This document shows positions 26,401 to 34,675 of a DNA stretch of 64,000 bases, one piece after another (position 1 is the first letter of the stretch; every line of letters starts with the position of its first letter). The notes beneath the pieces are model-generated. The model had not been told where the DNA came from and searched no databases. It was given only the letters and a program-made list of their open reading frames with translations. Source of the stretch: Lacibacter luteus (GTDB lineage Bacteria > Bacteroidota > Bacteroidia > Chitinophagales > Chitinophagaceae); NCBI RefSeq assembly GCF_004118265.1, contig NZ_SDHW01000007.1, forward strand, positions 1 through 64,000, in the 5' to 3' direction. The position numbers were made by a program, and so were the translations under genes.

Positions 26401-26968
26401 ATCTTTCTCTGATGCCGAGGTTTTGAATACGCAACTAATTACTGATGGAATTGGAGGAACTGAATATAAGATATACCGCAGAAGATATGCTGCAAACAAA
26501 GAAGTTAAGCTGATGATCGATCCATACACATTGGTTTTTTATCTTCCTGTCAACAAAATGCAACCTGCATACGATTTAAAACCAATTACGCCTTATCGCA
26601 CAAACGTTGCAATCATTAGCGATGGTGTAACAAAGGATTCTGTTAACGGAAGATTATGTGCTCTTGTAAAAACAAATGAAGCAGCAAACATGCAATGGCC
26701 TGTGCAAACAGGAGTGGCTGATATTTATTCTATCACTGTGAAATATTATTACCCGAAAGAACAAATAGTAAAAGGTAAACTGTCTTTATACGATGCAGGT
26801 GGCAACAGGATGATGCAGGAAGATGTGCAGTTTACTTTTACACGTGTAGGTAAGTGGAATCAGTTTACGGTCAATACCGGTTCGCAGATCAACGCCGGTA
26901 ATTATGTGGTGAAGCTTGAATTGGAGAATGGAGAGCAACTGGCGGTGTCGGGGATAGAGATACAATAG
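23408..26968 (+). CDS. GH2-family glycosidase with malectin domain; signal peptide from repeat B
   Basis: An 1186-residue protein overlapping the GH95 gene by 23 bp. Residues ~13-58 are translated from repeat family B and form the signal peptide (VKPFVILFVFVSLWFNSSAQ); GTG 23519 inside the repeat is an alternative start that gives a cleaner signal peptide. The mature part has the GH2 sugar-binding domain (WYRKTF, VYLNNKKVGEHIGG), an Ig-like domain, and a TIM barrel with Glu464 (LQNES, acid/base) and Glu532 (IGEYG, nucleophile). A malectin-like domain (YRINCGGAAYKDENG) spans about 750-925, followed by ~260 residues of unassigned beta-rich sequence. It is a beta-galactosidase- or beta-glucuronidase-like enzyme; exact specificity is unknown. 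Confidence 0.88.
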   Translation: MDSSDHYSINIFLSRKDAKAQSLKHKFLCVSASLHLCVKPFVILFVFVSLWFNSSAQRQDISLNENWLTIATSNDQQLPANTYQATINSNWKKVNVPHNWDQYEGYRRLLHGNRHGDSWYRKTFTSTQTKTGKRFFLFFEGVGSYAAVYLNNKKVGEHIGGRTTFTLDVTDVIKTDGTTNRLAVRAYHPSNIQNLPWVCGGCSDERGFSEGSQPMGIFRPVHLIVTNDVRIEPFGVHAWADITEKEVQLNIATTLKNYSQKKRDIVVEHRLIDANGKEVKKIVEKGVSVEKGTSVEQKSDIIHPTSAINLWSVENPYLYKIISVVKENNVVLDKIATEFGFRTINWKNPTNQFFLNGKPVFINGIAEYEHLLGQSHAFSKEQIVSRFKWMQAAGFNAFRDGHQPHHLLYGQLCDAKGILWWTQLSAHVWYDSPEFRNNFKQLLREWVIERRNSPSIILWGLQNESKLPEDFAKECTELIRSLDPTVSTQRLVTTCNGGEGTDWDVPQNWTGTYGGNPATYGDDVKKQVLIGEYGAWRTIDLHTEGGFVQNGILSEDRMVQLMEQKVRLAESVKDSSAGHFFWLLTSHDNPGRVQGGEGLRELDRIGPVNYKGLLTPWEEPTDAYYMFRSNYADKNKEPMVYIVSHTWPNRWMKPGIKDSIYVYSNCDEVELFNDVNGSSFGKQKKNGIGTHFQWDNVNIQYNVLYAVGYVKGKAVARDTIVLHHLPQSPNFKQLYANAKPLTKPTAGCNYIYRINCGGAAYKDENGNTWAADKGFATSWTKDFQEVPVNFASQRRTFSPIKNTNDWKLFQSFRYGKDKLSYEFPLPDGEYLVELYFVEPWLGIGGGTNAKGMRLFDVAINGKTVIDDLDIWNEVGVNTALKKTVKAKISGGKMIISFPESKSGQAVISAIAIASTKNGIKPAAASSLISKLSCNNCTEQSWLDIGDKNYTYSNTTINSLPSNLFGADWIRLDQNKESSPVSFTTNVELDLFFAVKENRSFSDAEVLNTQLITDGIGGTEYKIYRRRYAANKEVKLMIDPYTLVFYLPVNKMQPAYDLKPITPYRTNVAIISDGVTKDSVNGRLCALVKTNEAANMQWPVQTGVADIYSITVKYYYPKEQIVKGKLSLYDAGGNRMMQEDVQFTFTRVGKWNQFTVNTGSQINAGNYVVKLELENGEQLAVSGIEIQ
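23441..23565. repeat. Family B repeat, copy 1 (coding)
   Basis: TCACGCAAAGACGCAAAGGCGCAAAG at the left and CTTTGTCTTCGTGTCTCTGTGG at the right, with an additional internal TTTGCGTCTCTGCTTCTC. It lies entirely inside the coding frame of the GH2-malectin gene. Confidence 0.85.
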
Positions 26969-26972
26969 TATT

Positions 26973-27006
26973 TGAACCACAAAGACACAGAGAACACAAA
27001 GCAACA
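26973..27006. repeat. Family B half repeat, copy 2
   Basis: GAACCACAAAGACACAGAGAACACAAAG follows the GH2-malectin stop codon by 6 bp; only the left arm is visible. Confidence 0.7.
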
Positions 27007-27069
27007 CTAAGAGATCAAGTTGATTGAACTAAATGAGATTGCTTGACATGTCAGGGCTGTGAGTAGCTT

Positions 27070-27095
27070 CCCCTCCCGGGAGGGGTTGGGGTGGG
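27070..27095. repeat. Family C palindrome, copy 2
   Basis: CCCCTCCCGGGAGGGG, identical to 10221-10236, followed directly by TTGGGGTGGG. It ends 13 bp before the GH78 ATG at 27109. Confidence 0.7.
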
Positions 27096-27108
27096 TAAAA
27101 AAATAGAA

Positions 27109-29844
27109 ATGAAGAAAATTATATTTATACAGATTTGTCTATTACTGAACATTGTTGCTTCAGCTCAACTTTCTGTTGTCAATCTTCGTTGCGAAAGCAC
27201 AACGAATCCATTGGGTATTGAAGCTGCACAACCAAAACTGAGTTGGCAGTTACAATCTTCGCAGCAAAATGTATTGCAGACAGCGTATCGCATTCTTGTT
27301 GCTGATGATGAAGCCTTGTTGAAAAAGAACATCGGCAATGTGTGGGACTCAAAACAAATTAAATCATCTGCTTCCATACAAGTTGCTTATGCAGGCAAGG
27401 CCTTGCAATCAACAAAAAAATATTTCTGGAAAGTACAGGTGTGGGATAACAAAGCAAATGCATCAGCATGGAGCAGTACTGCTCATTGGCAAATGGGTTT
27501 GCAGCAAATAAAAGACTGGAGCAATGCAAAATGGATCGGTTATGATGAGCCGCTTGATTCATTGCGGATCTTTCCGCTTATACACCAGGGTGGTAAAAGA
27601 AGCTGGGGTGCAAGAAGAAATGTATTGCCCATCATGCGCAAAGAATTTTCTGTACAGAAGCAAATTAAATCAGCTACAGCGTTTATTTGTGGTCTTGGTC
27701 ATTTTGAATTATTCATCAACGGAACAAAGACCGGTGATCATTTTTTAGATCCCGGTTGGACGAACTATGCTAAACAGGCGCAATACGTGAGCTTTGATGT
27801 AACAAAACAGTTACAACAAGGAAAGAATGCAATTGCTGTGATGTTGGGCAATGGGTTTTATTATATACCCGGGCAACGCTATCGTAAAATGACAGGCGCT
27901 TATGGTCACCCTAAAATGATCATGCGTACATTGGTTGAATACGCAGATGGTACAACAGAAAATATCATTAGTGATGAAAGTTGGAGTACAGCATCATCGC
28001 CCATTATTTTCAGCAGCATATTTGGAGGAGAAGATTATGATGCAACATTGGAGCAAACGGGTTGGAGCAAGCCAGGTTTTAATGCTGCACAATGGAAAAA
28101 AGTCATCACCACCACCGGTCCTCAGCAATTAATTGCTCAATCGCAACCACCGGTGAAGATCATGCAACGGTTCAACGTGAAGAATAAAAAAGAATTATCG
28201 AAAGATGTAACTGTGTATGATCTCGGGCAGAATTTTTCAGGCATTCCTTCTGTTACAGTTAGCGGAGGTAAATATGATACAATAAAAATTTATTGCGGCG
28301 AATTAATAAATGCGGATGGAACAGTGAATCAAAAAGCAACGGGCTCGCCTTCTTACTTCACTTACATTCTCAATGGCAATGCCGATGAAAGCTGGCATCC
28401 GCAATTCAGCTATACAGGCTTTCGCTATATGCAGGTGCATTGTATTGCAAAAGATAGTTTACAACCATTACCCATTGTAAAAAATATTGAAGGACTGCAT
28501 ATAAGAAGCGCCATGCAATCAATTGGCTCGTTTAATTGTTCCAATGAATTGTTTAATCAAACAAATACATTGATTGATTGGGCAATTAAAAGTAATGCAG
28601 TGAGTTTGTTTACGGATTGTCCGCACCGTGAAAAGTTGGGTTGGTTGGAACAAACACATTTAATGGGTTCGTCAGTACAATATAATTATGATATTGCAAC
28701 GTTGAACAGGAAAATGGTGAACGACATGGTTCAAACGCAATATGCAAATGGAAAAATTCCGGAAATAGCACCGGAATTTACTGTGTTTACGCCACCCTTT
28801 GATGAAAGCCCGGAGTGGGGCAGTGCTGCAATCATTTTACCCTGGTATAATTACAAATGGTATGGTGATAAGCAAACGTTACTGGATGCATATCCTGCAA
28901 TGAAAAAGTATGTGGCGTATTTGCTTACAAAAGATTCATCGTTTATTTTGAAACATGGTCTTGGTGATTGGTTTGATATTGGTCCTAAGAAATCGGGATT
29001 TGCCCAAATGACGAAAATGGGTGTTACAGCTACTGCAACTTTGTATTACGATTTAAACATACTGACAGACATTGCAATCCTATTAAATAAATCAACTGAT
29101 GCAAAAGAATACAAAGTATTGGCAACTGAAGTAAAAAAAGCATTTAATAAAGCTTTCTTTAATTCAACAACGTTGCAATACGATTCGGCCAGTCAAACAG
29201 CCAACGCTATGGCTTTGTATATGGGATTGGTGGAGCCGCAATATAAAAATGCAGTAGTGAATGCATTAATAAAAGATATCAAAAGCCGTAACAATGGATT
29301 AACAGCAGGCGATATTGGTTACCGTTATGTATTGCGTGCATTGGAAGAAGCCGGAAGAAGTGATATAATATTTGATATGAACAGCCGTGATGATGTGCCG
29401 GGTTATGGGTTTCAGTTAAAACATGGAGCAACGGCATTAACAGAAAGCTGGCAGGCTTATGAAAGTGTAAGCAATAATCATTTCATGCTGGGGCATTTAA
29501 TGGAATGGTTCTTTGCCGGGCTTGCAGGTATTCAGCAAAGCAATACATCTGTTGCATATAAAGAAGTGGTGATCAAGCCCGAAGTGGTGGGCGATATTAC
29601 AAATGCAAAAGCATCATTTGAATCACCGTACGGAGTGATTAAAAGTGAGTGGACAAAAACAGAATCTGTATTTAACTTTCAGGTGCAGATTCCGGCAAAC
29701 AGTACAGCGGTTATCTACATTCCAGCAAAGAAAGGCCAAACCGTTTTGCAGAATGGAAAGAAAGCAACAGTTGTTTATGCAAGCGGAAAAGCGGTAGTAA
29801 AAGTTGGTTCAGGTGATTATCAATTTAGTGTAGCAAATAATTAA
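27109..29844 (+). CDS. Secreted alpha-L-rhamnosidase, family GH78
   Basis: A 911-residue protein with signal peptide ending VASAQ. The N-terminal fibronectin-like domain begins VVNLRCESTTNPLGIEAAQPKLSW, a GH78 hallmark. Beta-sandwich domains follow (CGLGHFELFINGTKTGD, VYDLGQNFSG), then the (alpha/alpha)6 catalytic domain with DCPHREKLGWLEQ (general-acid region) and Glu779 in TALTESWQAYES (base region). A C-terminal beta-sandwich closes the protein. It releases terminal alpha-L-rhamnose from rhamnogalacturonan. ATG 27109 is used; GTG 27091 lies in repeat C. The alcohol dehydrogenase gene follows after 11 bp. Confidence 0.94.
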   Translation: MKKIIFIQICLLLNIVASAQLSVVNLRCESTTNPLGIEAAQPKLSWQLQSSQQNVLQTAYRILVADDEALLKKNIGNVWDSKQIKSSASIQVAYAGKALQSTKKYFWKVQVWDNKANASAWSSTAHWQMGLQQIKDWSNAKWIGYDEPLDSLRIFPLIHQGGKRSWGARRNVLPIMRKEFSVQKQIKSATAFICGLGHFELFINGTKTGDHFLDPGWTNYAKQAQYVSFDVTKQLQQGKNAIAVMLGNGFYYIPGQRYRKMTGAYGHPKMIMRTLVEYADGTTENIISDESWSTASSPIIFSSIFGGEDYDATLEQTGWSKPGFNAAQWKKVITTTGPQQLIAQSQPPVKIMQRFNVKNKKELSKDVTVYDLGQNFSGIPSVTVSGGKYDTIKIYCGELINADGTVNQKATGSPSYFTYILNGNADESWHPQFSYTGFRYMQVHCIAKDSLQPLPIVKNIEGLHIRSAMQSIGSFNCSNELFNQTNTLIDWAIKSNAVSLFTDCPHREKLGWLEQTHLMGSSVQYNYDIATLNRKMVNDMVQTQYANGKIPEIAPEFTVFTPPFDESPEWGSAAIILPWYNYKWYGDKQTLLDAYPAMKKYVAYLLTKDSSFILKHGLGDWFDIGPKKSGFAQMTKMGVTATATLYYDLNILTDIAILLNKSTDAKEYKVLATEVKKAFNKAFFNSTTLQYDSASQTANAMALYMGLVEPQYKNAVVNALIKDIKSRNNGLTAGDIGYRYVLRALEEAGRSDIIFDMNSRDDVPGYGFQLKHGATALTESWQAYESVSNNHFMLGHLMEWFFAGLAGIQQSNTSVAYKEVVIKPEVVGDITNAKASFESPYGVIKSEWTKTESVFNFQVQIPANSTAVIYIPAKKGQTVLQNGKKATVVYASGKAVVKVGSGDYQFSVANN

Positions 29845-29855
29845 TAAAGGATTTT

Positions 29856-30869
29856 ATGAAAGCATTAGTGTGTCAGCAACCGGGTTCGTTCGAATATGTA
29901 GAAAAAGAAAGACCAGCAATTCAACCCGGTCGAGCTATTTTGAAAGTAAAACGCATTGGCATTTGCGGAACTGATCTGCACGCCTTCGAAGGAACACAAC
30001 CATACTTTGTTTATCCACGTGTGCTTGGTCATGAGTTGGGTTGTGAAATTGTACAGGTTGATGCAGATGCCGGTTTTGAAGTGGGCGAACGTGTAACGCT
30101 CATTCCTTATTTCAATTGCGGCGAATGTATTGCATGCAGAAATGGTTTGCCCAACTGTTGTGCAGCCATCAATGTGTTTGGTGTGCATGTGGATGGTGGT
30201 ATGATGGAATATATTTCAGTGCCCACTTCTGCATTGTTACATGGCGGCGATATGAGTTTTGATGAACTGGCACTTGTTGAGCCATTGGCCATTGGTGCAC
30301 ATGGCATCCGCAGAGCAGGTGTTCGCTCAGGTGAGTTTGTATTGGTGATTGGTGCAGGTCCGATCGGTTTGGGCATTATCGAATTTGGTCGCATTGCAGG
30401 CGGACAAGTAATTGCAATGGACGTAAACGATACACGTTTGAATTTCTGTAAGGATAAATTAAAGGTACAGCATACCATCAACCCGTTGAATGAAGATGTG
30501 ATGCAGCGTTTAAAAGAAATCACCAATGGCGATATGCCGACAGTGGTGATCGATGCAACAGGAAATCAAAAAGCCATCAACAGTGCATTTTTGTACATGG
30601 CACATGGCGCAAGATATGTGCTGGTCGGTTTACAAAAAGGCGAATTGATTGTTGCGCATCCCGAATTTCACAAACGTGAAGCAACACTTATGAGCAGCCG
30701 CAATGCCACGCAGGAAGATTTTGATCATGTGATGATGTGTATGCGTAATAAACTCGTTGATCCGTCAACGTACATTACGCATCGTGTACAGTTTGATGCA
30801 GTGAAAGATAATTTCAAAAGCTGGCTCGATCCAAAGAACGGAGTAATTAAAGCAATGGTGGAAGTTTGA
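29856..30869 (+). CDS. Zinc-dependent medium-chain dehydrogenase
   Basis: A 337-residue cytoplasmic dehydrogenase. Catalytic zinc ligands Cys37 (GICGTD), His59 and Glu60 (GHELG) and structural zinc cysteines 88, 91, 94 and 102 are all present. The NAD-binding fold has VLVIGAGPIGLG. It resembles the polyol/L-idonate and L-galactonate 5-dehydrogenase branch. It sits directly behind GH78 and before an aldo/keto reductase, so oxidation of a released 6-deoxyhexose or of a sugar acid is likely. No signal peptide. Substrate unproven. Confidence 0.88.
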   Translation: MKALVCQQPGSFEYVEKERPAIQPGRAILKVKRIGICGTDLHAFEGTQPYFVYPRVLGHELGCEIVQVDADAGFEVGERVTLIPYFNCGECIACRNGLPNCCAAINVFGVHVDGGMMEYISVPTSALLHGGDMSFDELALVEPLAIGAHGIRRAGVRSGEFVLVIGAGPIGLGIIEFGRIAGGQVIAMDVNDTRLNFCKDKLKVQHTINPLNEDVMQRLKEITNGDMPTVVIDATGNQKAINSAFLYMAHGARYVLVGLQKGELIVAHPEFHKREATLMSSRNATQEDFDHVMMCMRNKLVDPSTYITHRVQFDAVKDNFKSWLDPKNGVIKAMVEV

Positions 30870-30871
30870 TT

Positions 30872-30935
30872 CGCCACAAAGACGCTAAGTCTCGAAGTAG
30901 CACAAAGAATTGAAGAGTAATTGCCACAGAAGCAT
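30872..30935. repeat. Degenerate family B repeat, copy 3
   Basis: GCCACAAAGACGCTAAGTCTCGAAGTAGCACAAAG and a second GCCACAGAAGCATGG; the right arm is lost. It starts just after the dehydrogenase stop. Confidence 0.55.
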
Positions 30936-30994
30936 GGATGAATTAAAACCTATCGTCTTCCAGTCTTCCCGGCTAACTAAAAAACATAGGCAAA

Positions 30995-31981
30995 ATGCAA
31001 TACAGAACATTAGGTAAAACAGGGTTTAATATTTCAGCTATCAGTCTTGGTACATGGCAGGTGGGAGGTAAGTGGGGCAGTGCATTCGATGAAAAAAATG
31101 CAGATGCTATTTTAAATACTGCAGTTGATAACGGCGTCAACTTTATTGATACTGCAGATGTGTACAGCGATGGTGAAAGTGAAAAAGCCATTGGCCGTTT
31201 TCTGAAAACAAGAAAAGAAAAGCTATTTGTCGCTACAAAGTGTGGTCGACAAATTCAGCCGCATGTCAACGAAGGTTATACTCCGGCAGTTTTAAGAAAG
31301 TATGTAGAAGATAGTTTAACTCGCTTGCAGGTGGAAACAATTGATCTCATTCAATTGCATTGCCCGCCAACAGCAGTTTTCTATCGTCCTGAAATATTTG
31401 GTTTGTTTGATGATTTGAAGAAAGAAGGAAAGATTCAACACTTAGGTGTAAGCGTTGAGAAAGTGGAAGAAGCATTAAAGGCAATTGAGTTTGAGAATGT
31501 AACAACGGTGCAGATCATCTTCAATATGTTTCGCCAGCGCCCGGCAGAATTATTTTTTGAACAGGCGAAAAAGAAAAACATTGGTGTGATTGTTCGTGTG
31601 CCATTGGCGAGTGGATTGTTGACAGGTCATTACTCAGCACAAACAGTTTTTGAAACTGGAGATCATCGTCAGTTTAATCGCAATGGCGAATCATTTGATA
31701 AAGGCGAAACTTTTTCAGGCATTGATTACGCCACAGGTTTACAGGCAGTGGAAGAATTGAAACAAATTGTTCCTGCGGGAAAATCATTAGCTGCAATGGC
31801 GTTGAAATGGATTCTGGATTTCGATGCAGTGAGTACGGTTATTCCCGGAGCTTCAAAACCCGAACAGGTAACCCGCAACTTGGAAGCATTGAAGGAGCAA
31901 TCGCTCAGCAGTGAGCAGTTGCAACAGGTGCAGGCTGTGTATGAAAAATATATCAAGCAGGCTGTGCATCATTTGTGGTAA
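30995..31981 (+). CDS. Aldo/keto reductase
   Basis: A 328-residue NAD(P)H-dependent oxidoreductase. The catalytic tetrad is complete: Asp52 and Tyr57 (FIDTADVY), Lys82 (VATKCG) and His122 (IDLIQLHCP). The C-terminal cofactor-binding segment STVIPGASKPEQVTRN is typical. Some homologs act as L-fucose or L-rhamnose dehydrogenases, forming lactones, and this would pair with the lactonase at 11534. It is flanked on both sides by family B repeats. Specificity is inference. Confidence 0.88.
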   Translation: MQYRTLGKTGFNISAISLGTWQVGGKWGSAFDEKNADAILNTAVDNGVNFIDTADVYSDGESEKAIGRFLKTRKEKLFVATKCGRQIQPHVNEGYTPAVLRKYVEDSLTRLQVETIDLIQLHCPPTAVFYRPEIFGLFDDLKKEGKIQHLGVSVEKVEEALKAIEFENVTTVQIIFNMFRQRPAELFFEQAKKKNIGVIVRVPLASGLLTGHYSAQTVFETGDHRQFNRNGESFDKGETFSGIDYATGLQAVEELKQIVPAGKSLAAMALKWILDFDAVSTVIPGASKPEQVTRNLEALKEQSLSSEQLQQVQAVYEKYIKQAVHHLW

Positions 31982-31987
31982 AGGAGG

Positions 31988-32079
31988 GAACCACAAAGAC
32001 GCAATGGCAGAAAGATGCACAAAGAAAAACGTCTTCTAATCGTTAAAAGAAACTGCCACGGAGGCACGGAAAACACGGA
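31988..32079. repeat. Family B repeat, copy 4 (degenerate)
   Basis: GAACCACAAAGACGCAATGGCAGAAAGATGCACAAAG followed by CTGCCACGGAGGCACGGAAAACACGG; two left-arm-type halves in the gap between the reductase and GH2 genes, ending a few bases before ATG 32085. Confidence 0.55.
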
Positions 32080-32084
32080 ACAAA

Positions 32085-34505
32085 ATGAAGTCGACTAAAA
32101 ATAAATTACCCATTGTTGCTTTACTGTTGTTGAGTTTAATTTCAACAGCGCAGGTTCGTTCTATTGCAGATTTCAACAACGGATGGAAATTCTTTTTAGG
32201 CAATGATAGTCTTGCAAGCAATGCAAACTATAACGATACGAAATGGAGAAGTTTAAACCTGCCGCACGACTGGAGTATTGAAAGCAATTTTTCTTCTTCA
32301 TTTCCTGCAACCAATCAGGGCGGTGCATTGCCCGGTGGTATTGGCTGGTATCGTAAAACATTTACCGTTCCTGCAACATCAAAGAACAAAGTCACACGTA
32401 TTGAGTTTGATGGTGTGTATAAAAACAGCGAAGTATGGATCAACGGACATTATCTTGGTAAGCGCCCCTATGGCTATATTAATTTCTCTTATGATCTCAC
32501 TCCACATTTAAATTATGGTAAGCCGAATGTGATTGCGGTAAAAGTGGATAACAGTCTGCAGCCCGATTCAAGATGGTACAGCGGCAGTGGTATTTACAGG
32601 GATGTGAAGTTGGTGACTACAAACAATGTGGCTATTGCTGAGGCAGGCGTATTCATTGCAACTCCAATCGTCAGCAAAAACAAAGCAACAGTTTCCATTC
32701 AATACAACGTAGCAAACACAGGTACGCAGAAAGAAATTGTAAATCTTTACACAGATTTGTATGATGCAGCAGGAAAAAAAATCGCTACATCAAAACAAGT
32801 TGTATTACGCACAATACCTGTCGGAGGCTATGCGTATGCAGATCAAATACAAATTGCAGCACCCATACTTTGGTCAACAGCAAAACCTTACTTGTACAAA
32901 GCTGTTACAAAAATTGAACGCAATGGTCAACTCATCGATGAAGTAAAAACAAACTTCGGTATCCGTTCCTTCCGTTTCGATGCCGCAAATGGTTTCTTTC
33001 TCAACAATGAGCCATTAAAAATACAAGGCGTTTGTATGCATCACGATCTGGGGGCATTGGGAGCAGCATATAATCATGCCGCAGCAAAACGCCAGTTGAA
33101 CATATTAAAAGAGATGGGCGTGAATGCTATCCGTTTTTCACACAATCCGCCTGCCGCAGCTATTCTTGATCTATGTGATGAAATGGGATTCCTGGTGCAA
33201 GTAGAAGCATTCGACATGTGGAAGAAAAAGAAAAACAAGTTTGATTACAATCTCTTCTTCGACGAATGGCATGCAAGGGATATACAGGCAATGGTATTGC
33301 GTGACCGAAATCATCCTTCTGTTTTTATGTGGAGCATCGGTAATGAAATAAGAGAACAATTCGACAGCACAGGCACTACAATCGCCAAACGTTTGGTTGA
33401 ACTGGTAAAAGCATTGGATACAACACGACCTGTAACCTGCGCCTTAACCGAAAATTTCCCGGAGAAAAACTTTATCTGGAAATCAGGCGCATTGGATATA
33501 CTCGGCTTCAACTATAAGTTGTACGATTATGCTGATTTGCCCAACCGTTTTCCCGGTCAGTCATTTGTTGCAACAGAAACAGCATCGGCCTTAGCAACTC
33601 GTGGTTCGTACGATATGCCGAGCGACAGCAACCGCCTTTGGCCACCCGATGGTAAAACGCCAACAGTAAAAGGCAATGCAGATATGAGTGTATCTGCCTA
33701 CGATCATGTTTATGCATACTGGGGTTCATCGCATGAAGCGGCAATGGTAGCAGTGAATAAATACAAATACATGTCGGGTATGTTTGTGTGGAGTGGTTTC
33801 GATTTTATTGGTGAACCTGTGCCTTATGCATGGCCGGCCCGCAGTTCGTATTATGGTATTGTTGATCTTGCCGGGTTTCCTAAAGATGTTTTTTATCTTT
33901 ATCAAAGCGAATGGACAACGAAACCGATGCTTCATTTATTTCCGCATTGGAACTGGAACAAAGGCGATACGGTGGATGTATGGGCTTATTATAACAATGC
34001 CGATGAAGTAGAATTATTCCTCAATGGAAAATCATTAGGCAGCAAATCGAAAACAACGGATGTCTTACATGTCAAGTGGCGTGTGCCTTACGAAGCGGGA
34101 ATTATAAAAGCTGTTTCAAAAAAGAACGGCAGGGTAGTACTCTCAAAAGAAATTAAAACTGCAGCATCCCTTTCGAAAATACTTGTAACTGCTGATCGTA
34201 CTAAACTCAAAGCCAATGGAAAAGACCTTTCGTTTCTTACAATAAAACTGGTTGACAAAGATGGAAATCTTGTTCCCGATGCAGACCGTTTTGTTGATGT
34301 TATTGTAAAAGGGGCGGGAGCTTTAGCCGGAACTGACAATGGTTTCCCGGCCGATACGGTTTCATTGAAAAGTTCGCAACGTAAAACCTGGAAAGGGATG
34401 GCTTTAGCAATTGTGCAGACCAATGTAAAAAAGGGAAATATTACCGTTGTTGTAAAGTCTGCCGGTTTAAAAGACGTAATCATTACCCTTGAAACCGAAG
34501 AGTAG
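32085..34505 (+). CDS. Secreted GH2 beta-galactosidase-like enzyme
   Basis: An 806-residue GH2 protein with a normal signal peptide (LLLLSLISTAQ). Sugar-binding domain: WRSLNLPHDWSIES, GIGWYRKTF, EVWINGHYLGKRPYGY. TIM barrel: GVCMHHDLGALG, IRFSHNPPAA, acid/base Glu421 in SIGNEI and nucleophile Glu498 in VATETAS. C-terminal DUF4982-like and Ig domains follow (VEVWAYYNNADEVELFLNG-type segment, VDVWAYYN here). It fits Bacteroidota beta-galactosidases trimming galactan or RG side chains; alpha-L-arabinopyranosidase or beta-glucuronidase activity cannot be excluded. Confidence 0.9.
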   Translation: MKSTKNKLPIVALLLLSLISTAQVRSIADFNNGWKFFLGNDSLASNANYNDTKWRSLNLPHDWSIESNFSSSFPATNQGGALPGGIGWYRKTFTVPATSKNKVTRIEFDGVYKNSEVWINGHYLGKRPYGYINFSYDLTPHLNYGKPNVIAVKVDNSLQPDSRWYSGSGIYRDVKLVTTNNVAIAEAGVFIATPIVSKNKATVSIQYNVANTGTQKEIVNLYTDLYDAAGKKIATSKQVVLRTIPVGGYAYADQIQIAAPILWSTAKPYLYKAVTKIERNGQLIDEVKTNFGIRSFRFDAANGFFLNNEPLKIQGVCMHHDLGALGAAYNHAAAKRQLNILKEMGVNAIRFSHNPPAAAILDLCDEMGFLVQVEAFDMWKKKKNKFDYNLFFDEWHARDIQAMVLRDRNHPSVFMWSIGNEIREQFDSTGTTIAKRLVELVKALDTTRPVTCALTENFPEKNFIWKSGALDILGFNYKLYDYADLPNRFPGQSFVATETASALATRGSYDMPSDSNRLWPPDGKTPTVKGNADMSVSAYDHVYAYWGSSHEAAMVAVNKYKYMSGMFVWSGFDFIGEPVPYAWPARSSYYGIVDLAGFPKDVFYLYQSEWTTKPMLHLFPHWNWNKGDTVDVWAYYNNADEVELFLNGKSLGSKSKTTDVLHVKWRVPYEAGIIKAVSKKNGRVVLSKEIKTAASLSKILVTADRTKLKANGKDLSFLTIKLVDKDGNLVPDADRFVDVIVKGAGALAGTDNGFPADTVSLKSSQRKTWKGMALAIVQTNVKKGNITVVVKSAGLKDVIITLETEE

Positions 34506-34522
34506 AAGGCGTAATAAGCTTT

Positions 34523-34536
34523 CGGGAACGTTTCCG
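34523..34536. promoter_or_regulatory. LacI-operator-like near-palindrome
   Basis: CGGGAACGTTTCCG has a central CG and arms matching at six of seven positions, resembling LacI/GalR-type operators. It lies 18 bp after the GH2 stop and 140 bp before the DUF3826 gene. No LacI gene is in the window, so the role is speculative. I find no clear -7 element in this 170-bp gap. Confidence 0.25.
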
Positions 34537-34675
34537 TAACTATTTATTGAATAGTAAAATAATCCATCAACTTAGCAAAACCTTACATTTTTAAGGCTGG
34601 ACGTCAATGTAATTTTAGACCATGATTTAAACATCGTTTTTGTTTGAATCGGTTAACGATTAAAAGGCTTCAGGT

